The position numbers and the translations under genes are program-made. The notes beneath the pieces are model-generated. The model saw only the letters and a program-made list of their open reading frames with translations. It made no database searches and was not told the DNA's origin. Source: Streptococcus sp. 596553 (GTDB lineage Bacteria > Bacillota > Bacilli > Lactobacillales > Streptococcaceae). From it: a stretch of 64,000 nt of DNA. Shown here piece by piece: positions 57,945 to 64,000 of the stretch (position 1 is the stretch's first letter; each line of letters opens with the position of its first letter). The stretch lies in contig NZ_OXCQ01000001.1 in the NCBI RefSeq assembly GCF_900411395.1, positions 248,001 to 312,000 of the forward strand, written 5' to 3'.

Positions 57945-58490
57945 ATGGAATTTGAAGAAAAAACGCTTAGCCGAAAAGAAATCTATCAAGGACCAATATT
58001 TAAACTGGTCCAAGATCAGGTTGAATTACCAGAAGGCAAGGGAACTGCCCAACGAGATTTGATTTTCCACAATGGAGCTGTCTGTGTTTTAGCAGTAACG
58101 GATGAGCAAAAACTCATCTTGGTCAAGCAGTACCGCAAGGCCATCGAGGCTGTCTCTTACGAAATTCCAGCCGGAAAATTGGAAGTAGGAGAAAATACAG
58201 ACCCTGTTGCAGCAGCTCTGCGTGAATTAGAGGAAGAAACAGCTTATACAGGAAAATTAGAACTCTTGTACGATTTTTACTCAGCCATTGGCTTTTGTAA
58301 TGAAAAGTTAAAACTATACCTAGCAAGCGATTTGACAAAAGTGGAAAATCCGCGTCCGCAGGATGAGGATGAAACCTTAGAAGTCCTTGAAGTGAGCTTA
58401 GAAGAAGCCAAGGAATTGATCCAATCAGATCATATCTGTGATGCCAAGACAATTATGGCTGTACAGTATTGGGAATTGCACAAAAAATAG
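57945..58490 (+). CDS. nudF: ADP-ribose pyrophosphatase, Nudix family
   Basis: 181-residue Nudix hydrolase of the ADP-sugar type. Nudix box [20 protein letters not shown] then EETAY carries the REx2EE metal-binding core; the glycine usual near the end of the box is Ala here, as in some ADP-sugar hydrolases. IPAGKLE before it fits the ADP-ribose subgroup. Between glmU and macP in one transcript (11 bases to the next ATG). Confidence 0.92.
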   Translation: MEFEEKTLSRKEIYQGPIFKLVQDQVELPEGKGTAQRDLIFHNGAVCVLAVTDEQKLILVKQYRKAIEAVSYEIPAGKLEVGENTDPVAAALRELEEETAYTGKLELLYDFYSAIGFCNEKLKLYLASDLTKVENPRPQDEDETLEVLEVSLEEAKELIQSDHICDAKTIMAVQYWELHKK

Positions 58491-58501
58491 AGGAGGTCAG
58501 T

Positions 58502-58816
58502 ATGGGTAAACCTTTATTAACGGATGAAATGATTGAAAGAGCTAATAGAGGCGAAAAAATTTCAGGTCCTCCTTTGCTAGATGATAATGAGGAGACTAAG
58601 ATTTTACCAACCTCTTCTTCCCGTTTTGGTTATGCCAATCCTAAGGATCATGGTTTTAGCCAGGAAACCTTGAAGATTCAGGTCGAACCGTCTATTCATA
58701 AAAGCCGTCGCATTGAAAATACCAAGAGAAATGTCTTCAATTCTAAGTTAAATAAGATTTTATTTGCAGTCATCTTTCTCTTGATTTTGCTTGTCTTAGC
58801 AATGAAACTGTTGTAA
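58502..58816 (+). CDS. macP: Cell-wall synthase accessory phosphoprotein MacP
   Basis: 104-residue bitopic membrane protein that activates the peptidoglycan synthase PBP2a in pneumococci after phosphorylation by StkP. The cytoplasmic part starts [18 protein letters not shown]; the reported phosphorylation site Thr32 is present in EETKI. One C-terminal membrane helix (about 83-102) follows a basic stretch. I start at ATG 58502 (GAGGTC upstream); the longer frame overlaps nudF. Confidence 0.93.
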   Translation: MGKPLLTDEMIERANRGEKISGPPLLDDNEETKILPTSSSRFGYANPKDHGFSQETLKIQVEPSIHKSRRIENTKRNVFNSKLNKILFAVIFLLILLVLAMKLL

Positions 58817-58832
58817 TAGAAAAGGAATTGAA

Positions 58833-59525
58833 ATGAAAATAGGAATTATTGCGGCTATGCCAGAAGAACTGGCTTATCTGGTCCAGCATTTAGACAATGC
58901 CCAGGAGCAAGTTGTTTTGGGGAATACCTATCATACAGGAACCATTGCCTCGCATGAAGTCGTTCTTGTAGAAAGTGGTATTGGTAAGGTCATGTCTGCT
59001 ATGAGTGTGGCGGTTTTGGCTGATCATTTCCAAGTGGATGCTCTTATCAATACAGGATCAGCTGGGGCGGTCGCAGAAGGTATTGCTGTTGGTGATGTTG
59101 TGATTGCTGACAAGTTAGCCTATCATGATGTGGATGTCACAGCTTTTGGCTATGCTTATGGACAAATGGCGCAACAACCGCTTTATTTCGAATCAGATAA
59201 AACCTTTGTTGCTAAAATTCAAGAGAGTCTATCTCAATTGGACCAGAACTGGCATCTTGGTTTGATTGCTACAGGAGATAGTTTTGTTGCAGGAAATGAC
59301 AAGATAGAAGCGATTAAGTCCCATTTCCCAGAAGTTTTAGCTGTTGAGATGGAGGGGGCAGCGATTGCTCAGGCAGCGCATGCCCTTAATCTTCCAGTCT
59401 TAGTCATCCGAGCTATGAGTGACAATGCCAATCACGAGGCCTCTATCTCATTTGATGAGTTTATTATCGAAGCTGGACGTCGCTCTGCCCAAGTTTTATT
59501 AGCCTTTTTGAAGGCCTTAGATTAA
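58833..59525 (+). CDS. mtnN: 5'-methylthioadenosine/S-adenosylhomocysteine nucleosidase
   Basis: Cleaves adenine from methylthioadenosine and S-adenosylhomocysteine (Pfs); supplies S-ribosylhomocysteine for LuxS. 230 residues with MKIGIIAAMPEELAYL, NTGSAGAVAEG, EMEGAAIAQ and the catalytic Asp in RAMSDNA. AAAAGGAATTG precedes the ATG. It is 16 bases after macP, closing the glmU-nudF-macP-mtnN group. Confidence 0.96.
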   Translation: MKIGIIAAMPEELAYLVQHLDNAQEQVVLGNTYHTGTIASHEVVLVESGIGKVMSAMSVAVLADHFQVDALINTGSAGAVAEGIAVGDVVIADKLAYHDVDVTAFGYAYGQMAQQPLYFESDKTFVAKIQESLSQLDQNWHLGLIATGDSFVAGNDKIEAIKSHFPEVLAVEMEGAAIAQAAHALNLPVLVIRAMSDNANHEASISFDEFIIEAGRRSAQVLLAFLKALD

Positions 59526-59533
59526 GCGAAAAT

Positions 59534-59562
59534 TTGACAGTTTTTCTAGCTTATGATAAGAT
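59534..59562 (+). promoter_or_regulatory. Promoter of rocS
   Basis: TTGACA (59534-59539) and TAAGAT (59557-59562, preceded by TGA) with 17-base spacing. Confidence 0.75.
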
Positions 59563-59585
59563 TTAAGTAAAGAAAAGCTAGAAAA
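59542..59585. promoter_or_regulatory. 11-bp inverted repeat across the rocS promoter
   Basis: TTTTCTAGCTT (59542-59552) and AAGCTAGAAAA (59575-59585) are perfect inverted arms with a 22-base spacer that holds the -10 and the expected start of transcription. It could be an operator, possibly for autoregulation by the HTH protein encoded next. Confidence 0.5.
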
Positions 59586-59601
59586 CGTTTCAGAGGATAT
59601 T

Positions 59602-60093
59602 ATGAGTATTGAAATGACCGTCAGTGAGATTGCAGAGGTCTTAGGATTATCTCGCCAAGCAATCAATAACCGTGTCAAAGAATTACCAGAAGAAGACACA
59701 GATAAAAATGACAAAGGGGTAACAGTCGTTACCAGAAGTGGCTTGATTAAGCTAGAAGAAATCTATAAAAAAACGATTTTTGAAGATGAGCCTGTCAGTG
59801 AAGATGTCAAGCAACGTGAACTGATGGAGATTCTGGTTGATGAGAAGAATGCAGAAATTCTTCGTCTCTATGAACAATTAAAAGCCAAGGATCGTCAGTT
59901 ATCAGAAAAAGATGAGCAGATGCGTATCAAAGACCGTCAGATTGCTGAGAAAGACAAACAACTCGATCAGCAGCAACAATTGACCCTTCAAGCCATGAAG
60001 GATCAAGAAAATCTTAAGCTAGAACTGGACCAAGCAAAAGAAGAAGTCCAATCCACTAAGAAAGGCTTTTTTGCTCGTTTATTTGGAGGATAA
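59602..60093 (+). CDS. rocS: Chromosome segregation regulator RocS
   Basis: 163 residues: N-terminal helix-turn-helix (MTVSEIAEVLGLSRQAINNRVKEL, about 5-28), a long central coiled coil (about 70-145, KDRQLSEKDEQMRIKDRQ) and a C-terminal amphipathic helix (KKGFFARLFGG) for membrane attachment. This architecture and length match pneumococcal RocS, which links chromosome segregation to division and capsule synthesis. AGAGG lies before the ATG. It has its own promoter and terminator. Confidence 0.85.
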   Translation: MSIEMTVSEIAEVLGLSRQAINNRVKELPEEDTDKNDKGVTVVTRSGLIKLEEIYKKTIFEDEPVSEDVKQRELMEILVDEKNAEILRLYEQLKAKDRQLSEKDEQMRIKDRQIAEKDKQLDQQQQLTLQAMKDQENLKLELDQAKEEVQSTKKGFFARLFGG

Positions 60094-60095
60094 TC

Positions 60096-60140
60096 AAGGA
60101 GCTGTTTAGGTTAAATGCTAACCTGATGGCTTCTTTTATT
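60096..60140 (+). terminator. Terminator after rocS
   Basis: AAGGAGC (60096-60102) pairs with GCTTCTT (60129-60135), with inner AGGTTA/TAACCT stem, followed by TTTATTT. Confidence 0.7.
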
Positions 60141-60170
60141 TCTAATCTAAATAGTATAGTTGCTCAAGTA

Positions 60171-60366
60171 ATACTCAATGAAAATCAAAGAGCAAACTAG
60201 GAAGCTAGCCGCAGGCTGCTCAAAGCGCTGCTTTGAGGTTGTAGATAAGACTGACGAAGTCAGCTCAAAACATGTTTTTGAGGTTGCGGATGAAACTGAC
60301 GAAGTCAGTAACTATATCTACGGCAAGGCGACGCTGACGTGGTTTGAAGAGATTTTCGAATAGTAT
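60171..60366 (-). repeat. BOX element (C-B-B-A)
   Basis: 196 bp from ATACTCAATGAAAATCAAAG to CGAATAGTAT. It contains two consecutive 45-bp boxB units (each starting CTCAAA and ending GACGAAGTCAG) and a boxA carrying the site of the standard BOX-A1R typing primer (ACGGCAAGGCGACGCTG). The open frame inside it is not a gene. Confidence 0.93.
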
Positions 60367-60393
60367 AAAATAACAGTATAGGAGAGGTATAGA

Positions 60394-60984
60394 ATGGAAC
60401 GATTAGAAGATTACATTGCTTTTGACTTAGAATTTAATCAGCACGAAGGACAAACACACTTGATTCAAGTATCGGCAGTGCGTTTTAGAGATGGTCAGGA
60501 AATCGATGCCTATGATTCCTATGTCCATACCAGTATCCCTCTAAAAAGTTTTATCAATGGTTTGACGGGGATTACAGCTGAGACATTAAAAGATGCTCCC
60601 CCAGTGGAGGAAGTTATCAAAGAATTTCAAGAGTTTGTGGGTTCTTTGCCGATGGTTGGATACAATGCTGCTAAAAGTGATTTGCCTATTCTAGCAGAGC
60701 ATGATTTAGATTATAGCCAGCAGTATAAGGTGGATTTGTATGATGAAGCTTTTGAACGCCGTAGTTCGGATTTACATGGTATTGCCAATCTCAAATTGCA
60801 AACTGTTGCCTCGTTTCTTGGATTTCAAGGTCAGTCCCATAATAGTTTAGAGGATGCTCGGATGACGGCGCGTGTGTATGAGTCCTTCCTAGAATCAGAT
60901 CAAGCCAGAGAATTGTTAGAGACGGAAAGCAGCTTATCAAACAATCCTTTTGGTGGCTTGGACTTGTCTCAATTATTTGACTAG
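60394..60984 (+). CDS. DnaQ-like 3'-5' exonuclease
   Basis: 196-residue DEDDh exonuclease: ExoI FDLEFNQ (Asp-x-Glu), ExoII-like VGYNAAKSDLPIL and ExoIII HNSLEDARMTARVY are present. Could be a proofreading-like or RNA-trimming exonuclease; substrate unknown. The C-terminal tail (about 165-196) is acidic and outside the fold. AGGAGAGG precedes the ATG. Followed by the GDPD gene 8 bases later. Confidence 0.9.
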   Translation: MERLEDYIAFDLEFNQHEGQTHLIQVSAVRFRDGQEIDAYDSYVHTSIPLKSFINGLTGITAETLKDAPPVEEVIKEFQEFVGSLPMVGYNAAKSDLPILAEHDLDYSQQYKVDLYDEAFERRSSDLHGIANLKLQTVASFLGFQGQSHNSLEDARMTARVYESFLESDQARELLETESSLSNNPFGGLDLSQLFD

Positions 60985-60992
60985 GAGTGCCT

Positions 60993-62756
60993 ATGAAACC
61001 TGAAAAACCTAAAAAATTGGGTTTTAAACAGATTTACCTCAATCTTGATAAAATCCTCTTTCTCTTTTTCTTAATTTTTATGATAGTGGAGTATTTGTGG
61101 GTACCATTCAATTCATGGTTGGCTAGCTTCTTATTAGATCAGACAGGTTATCTTTTTATTTCCTATAACAATGTCTTAGCCATCCTCACTCATTCTCCAT
61201 TGATTAGTCTAGCTTTTTTAGCCTTGATTGTCATTAACCTTCTGGTTGCTTATTTTCAAATAGGACTCCTCTTTATTGGTGCTCGTCATCTTCTCTATCA
61301 TGAAAAGCGAAGGCTAATTGAGTATATCCGCAAGGTTTTCCATGAAAGTTTTGGATTTATGAAAAAGCTAACTTGCGCTAAAGCCTTGTTTATCTTCTTC
61401 TATATAGCTATGCTTTTTCCTTTTATACGGAAAATGCTGAAGATTTATTATCTCAATAAAATCGTTATTCCAGAGTTTATCCAAGATTATTTAGAAGATA
61501 AATATTGGATGTGGTGGCTGAGCATCCTACTTCTATCTCTTATCTTTCTCTATGTCTCTGTCAGATTGATGTTTGCCCTTCCGAAGATTGTATATGATCA
61601 GCTGACTGTTCGAGAAGCAGTGATGTTTAGCTTGGAGAAAACCAAGAAAAGAGTTGCTTTTTATGCTTGGAATTTATTTTATATCTTGCTAAAGGCAAAT
61701 TTATTATTTTATCTTCCTTTGCTTCCTTTGTTATTGGCTCAAACTTTGGTAGATGACATCACTCAGAGAGAGTCTCTGATTCTTGGTATTTTGAATTTTG
61801 TCGTGATTAAAAATCTTTATTATATGGCTCTGACTTACTTTTTGGTTAAATTTGTTTCGTTTTTGACAGGAAAGGAGCTGGATATGCTTCCTCGGAGAGA
61901 AAAAGATCACATCATGCGATGGGGAGTCATGACTTGTGCCAGTCTTTTCTTTGCCTTAGAAGGTTATATTTATCTGGAGGCTCCCATGGTTCATCTACCT
62001 CAGCTTATTTCTCACCGAGGGGTTTCTAATGCAAATGGGATTCAAAATACAGTAGAGTCCTTGGAAACTACAGCACAACTCAAACCAGACTTGGTGGAGA
62101 CGGATGTGCAGGAAACAAAAGATGGGCAGTTTGTCATGATGCATGATGCTAACTTGAAAAATCTAGCAGGTATCAATAAAAGTCCTCAAGACTTAAACTT
62201 GGAGGAGCTTAAAGGGATTGATATTTTTGAAAATGGCTACCAGACTAAAATTTCAAGCTTTGAAGATTATCTCAGTCGAGCCAACGAACTTGGTCAAAAA
62301 TTACTAATTGAAATCAAAACCAGTAAAAAAGATAGTCCAGACATGATGGACCGCTTTTTAGTCCGTTATGCTGCAAAGCTCAAGATTTATGGGCATCAAA
62401 TCCAGTCTTTAGACTACCATGTTGTTGAAAAAGTAAGACAGTATGATGCCGAACTGCCAGTTTATTTCATCATGCCCTACAATTCTGTCTTTCCTAAAAC
62501 AAGGGCGACAGGATATACTATGGAGTACTCAACCTTGGATGAATATTTTGTAAGCAAACTATGGACAACGGACCAGAAACTTTATGTCTGGACTGTCAAT
62601 GATTCAGAAGCTATCAGCAAATCTCTTCACTTAGGAGTAGATGGAGTGATTACAGATGATTTGGAAAAAGTTCAGTGGGAAATAGAAGTAGCCCAAGAAG
62701 ATCCAGAATATACGGATTTGCTCTTGAAAAAAGCTCTGGAATTCTTTGAATTTTAG
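60993..62756 (+). CDS. Membrane glycerophosphodiester phosphodiesterase
   Basis: 587 residues: an N-terminal membrane domain (about 1-335, seven or more helices) fused to a C-terminal GDPD catalytic domain (about 345-570). The GDPD part shows LISHRGVSN (catalytic His), ETDVQETKDGQFVMMHDANL and the final LGVDGVITDDL. It probably hydrolyses glycerophosphodiesters from lipids or teichoic acid at the membrane surface. I start at ATG 60993, 5 bases after AGGAG; the GTG at 60987 overlaps that site. Confidence 0.9.
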   Translation: MKPEKPKKLGFKQIYLNLDKILFLFFLIFMIVEYLWVPFNSWLASFLLDQTGYLFISYNNVLAILTHSPLISLAFLALIVINLLVAYFQIGLLFIGARHLLYHEKRRLIEYIRKVFHESFGFMKKLTCAKALFIFFYIAMLFPFIRKMLKIYYLNKIVIPEFIQDYLEDKYWMWWLSILLLSLIFLYVSVRLMFALPKIVYDQLTVREAVMFSLEKTKKRVAFYAWNLFYILLKANLLFYLPLLPLLLAQTLVDDITQRESLILGILNFVVIKNLYYMALTYFLVKFVSFLTGKELDMLPRREKDHIMRWGVMTCASLFFALEGYIYLEAPMVHLPQLISHRGVSNANGIQNTVESLETTAQLKPDLVETDVQETKDGQFVMMHDANLKNLAGINKSPQDLNLEELKGIDIFENGYQTKISSFEDYLSRANELGQKLLIEIKTSKKDSPDMMDRFLVRYAAKLKIYGHQIQSLDYHVVEKVRQYDAELPVYFIMPYNSVFPKTRATGYTMEYSTLDEYFVSKLWTTDQKLYVWTVNDSEAISKSLHLGVDGVITDDLEKVQWEIEVAQEDPEYTDLLLKKALEFFEF

Positions 62757-62794
62757 TAATAAAAAAGAGGAACAACTATTCCTTCCATGATAGG

Positions 62795-62824
62795 TAAGTA
62801 TTCTTGTGAATACTTGCTTTTTTG
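62795..62824 (+). terminator. Terminator after the GDPD gene
   Basis: AAGTATTC (62796-62803) pairs with GAATACTT (62808-62815), then GCTTTTTT. Confidence 0.88.
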
Positions 62825-63059
62825 TGGTTGCAATCCGTTTACGAGAAATGTATGTCTTGTTTTTATTTCAATCAACTTGATAGTAATTTGAGATTGGAAT
62901 AGTACATTACAACTTCTAAAATAGTACTATAAATTGGGAAGATTCTTTTATTCTCTATATCCATCAGAAAGAATTGATTAAAAATTAGGAGACTTTTAAT
63001 TTCTTTTCCGAATAAATAGATAGAAGCATCAAATCTAGTAAACCTAGATTAAAAAAATG

Positions 63060-63068
63060 TGCTATAAT
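63060..63068 (+). promoter_or_regulatory. Extended -10 of the Rpn-family gene
   Basis: TGCTATAAT, 15 bases before the ATG, predicting a very short 5' leader that begins at or inside the ribosome site. Confidence 0.55.
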
Positions 63069-63083
63069 GAAAGGAGAAGAAAT

Positions 63084-64000
63084 ATGACTGTACGTCATCC
63101 GGGCATCAGCCCAACTAACGATTTGGTTGCTAAGAAGATTTTTAGCAACCCAGAAATCACTTGTCAATTTATTCGCGATATGCTGGATTTACCAGCAAAA
63201 AATGTGACCATTTTGGAGGGGAGCAACATTCATGTCTTGCCATCTCTGCCCTACTCGGCCCAGGATTTCTATACCAGTATAGATGTTTTGGCGGAGTTAG
63301 ACAATGGGACCCAAGTAATCATTGAGATTCAAGTTCATCATCAGAATTTTTTCATCAATCGCCTGTGGGCTTATTTGTGCAGTCAGGTCAATCAAAATCT
63401 TGAAAAAATCCGTCAACGTGAAGGAGATACTCACCAGAGTTATAAACACATCGCACCAGTATATGCTATCGCAATTGTAGATAGCAATTATTTCTCAGAT
63501 GACCTGGCTTTTCATAGCTTTAGTATGCGAGAGGATACGACAGGTGAAGTTTTAACCATCACAAATAACGGTCAAGAAAATCATCTGGTCAAGATGGCAT
63601 TCTTGGAACTAAAAAAATACAGGGAAACCAGCAAAGATAGCATTCGCAAACCATGGTTGGAGTTTTTCGGGAACAAGCCCTTTACCCAAGAACCTGAGCG
63701 AGCTATCAGCCAGGCAGACCAACTGCTGGACTACAAGAGCTGGTCCGAGGAGGACAGGAAAATGTTTAGCCAACTACGTATGCGCGAAGAACAGGCATTA
63801 TTGGCTCAGGACTATGCTTTGGAGCAAGCTGAAGAAAAAGGCTTAGAACGAGGTCGAGCTGAGGGTCTTGAACGAGGTCGTGCAGAGGGTCGTGAACAAG
63901 GACGAGAAGAAGGCATTGAAGAGGGATTAAAAGTAGGTTTAGTAAATCTAGTACGTCAAGGTCTTCTAACACCTGAGGTTGCGAGTGAGCAATTAGGCAT
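63084..64000 (+). CDS. Rpn-family nuclease/putative transposase (3'-partial)
   Basis: Open from ATG 63084 (AAGGAG upstream) to the window end, at least 305 residues. PD-(D/E)xK-type nuclease: N-terminal GISPTNDLVAKKIFSNPEI, catalytic region SIDVLAELDNGTQVIIEIQ (Asp, then Glu-x-Gln), then a helical linker and degenerate repeats (ERGRAEGL, ERGRAEGR, EQGREEG). Rpn proteins have been linked to recombination and phage defence. An internal in-frame ATG at 63762 has a perfect AGGAGG and could express the C-terminal part separately. The 3' end lies beyond the window. Confidence 0.9.
   Translation, partial: MTVRHPGISPTNDLVAKKIFSNPEITCQFIRDMLDLPAKNVTILEGSNIHVLPSLPYSAQDFYTSIDVLAELDNGTQVIIEIQVHHQNFFINRLWAYLCSQVNQNLEKIRQREGDTHQSYKHIAPVYAIAIVDSNYFSDDLAFHSFSMREDTTGEVLTITNNGQENHLVKMAFLELKKYRETSKDSIRKPWLEFFGNKPFTQEPERAISQADQLLDYKSWSEEDRKMFSQLRMREEQALLAQDYALEQAEEKGLERGRAEGLERGRAEGREQGREEGIEEGLKVGLVNLVRQGLLTPEVASEQLG
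63748..63764 (+). promoter_or_regulatory. Internal ribosome binding site and in-frame start in the Rpn gene
   Basis: AGGAGG (63748-63753), then 8 bases, then ATG 63762, in frame with the Rpn gene (codon 227). The product would start MFSQLRMREEQALLAQDY and contain the repeat region and C-terminal domain only. Confidence 0.6.
63846..63893 (+). repeat. 24-bp tandem coding repeats in the Rpn gene
   Basis: GAACGAGGTCG recurs at 63846 and 63870 with a 24-base period (8 residues, ERGRAEG plus one), then degenerates. Such repeats can change in number by slippage while keeping the frame. Confidence 0.7.

Larger units (their letters stand above)
62757..63083. other. Non-coding stretch with terminator
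   Basis: No convincing gene. It holds the terminator of the GDPD gene, a segment at 62898-62935 related to 53342-53382, a TTTTTATTTCAA stretch (about 62857-62870) resembling TTTTTGTTTCAA at about 53516, and the promoter of the last gene. A short reverse-strand frame at 62985-63167 has no supporting signals. Confidence 0.55.

Noticed and set aside
60178-60363. 61-residue open frame in the repeat after rocS
   Set aside because: It lies wholly inside a BOX element; its repeated residues simply reflect boxB duplication.
60171-60366. RUP (IS630-derived) assignment for the ATACTC...GAGTAT repeats
   Set aside because: The 45-bp boxB units, the boxA sequence used for BOX typing and the three-module layout identify them as BOX elements.
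63766-63972. 68-residue Leu/Asp-rich antisense frame at the Rpn repeats
   Set aside because: Low-complexity mirror of the Arg/Glu/Gly repeats, not a gene.

Overview
The window is chromosomal DNA from a mitis-group streptococcus (Streptococcus pneumoniae, S. mitis or a close relative). The evidence is: two choline-binding cell-wall enzymes (Pce/CbpE and LytB), PavA, MacP, RocS, PmrA and PpmA-type proteins, five BOX repeats (A, B and C modules), SigX cin-boxes before comEA and coiA, and TATAAT boxes that are very often of the extended TGnTATAAT type. From memory, the gene order follows the pneumococcal chromosome closely, with a few inserted modules. The sequence alone does not settle the species. 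I saw no rRNA, tRNA or CRISPR array.

Layout: 1-1921 holds agmatine breakdown genes (aguA, cut at the window start, and aguB). 2112-5398 is an accessory module: an OmpR-type regulator with a one-helix histidine kinase, facing a two-gene ABC exporter whose promoter carries a tandem direct repeat. 5540-9723 has a HAD phosphatase, a CPBP protease, a LysR regulator, lspA and rluD. 9726-12789 holds two tandem Pce-type choline-esterase genes; the first is out of frame at a (TA)10 tract. 12890-16072 is proBAC. 16301-19064 is tmk-holB-yabA-rsmI. trmFO (19251) follows a structured leader. 20669-24190 is pyrH-frr-cvfB-yozE and phoH; then come ald, a GNAT enzyme and the competence genes comEA-comEC (26167-29032).

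29159-31227 encodes a small secreted tyrosine-rich peptide with an ABC pair, under a promoter with a cre-like site. 31386-32709 is the translation operon infC-rpmI-rplT behind an L20-type leader. A glyoxalase-like gene and a PyrR-attenuated pyrK-pyrD operon follow, then lytB, pavA/rqcH (reverse strand), ybeY-dgkA-era-mutM-coaE-pmrA-rpmG, secG, rnr-smpB and tehB. 47423-48301 contains a hicAB toxin-antitoxin cassette lodged before coiA. It is flanked by duplicated terminator plus cin-box sequences, and its toxin gene is split by a BOX element. pepF, an O-methyltransferase and the foldase lipoprotein prsA/ppmA follow.

52810-53572 is non-coding and repeat-rich: terminator, BOX, IS630 transposase fragment, BOX. 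The reverse-strand block 53573-56412 encodes a phosphatase, YbaK, a DUF368 lipid-carrier translocase and a GH25 hydrolase. 56556-62756 carries cell-wall and cell-cycle genes (glmU, nudF, macP, mtnN, rocS), an exonuclease and a membrane GDPD. The window ends inside an Rpn-family nuclease gene that has a strong in-frame internal start.

The points most worth following up are the putative phase-variable Pce paralogue, the Rpn gene with a possible nested small protein, the hicAB insertion at the coiA promoter, the regulator/ABC module with its direct-repeat operator, and the trmFO leader RNA.
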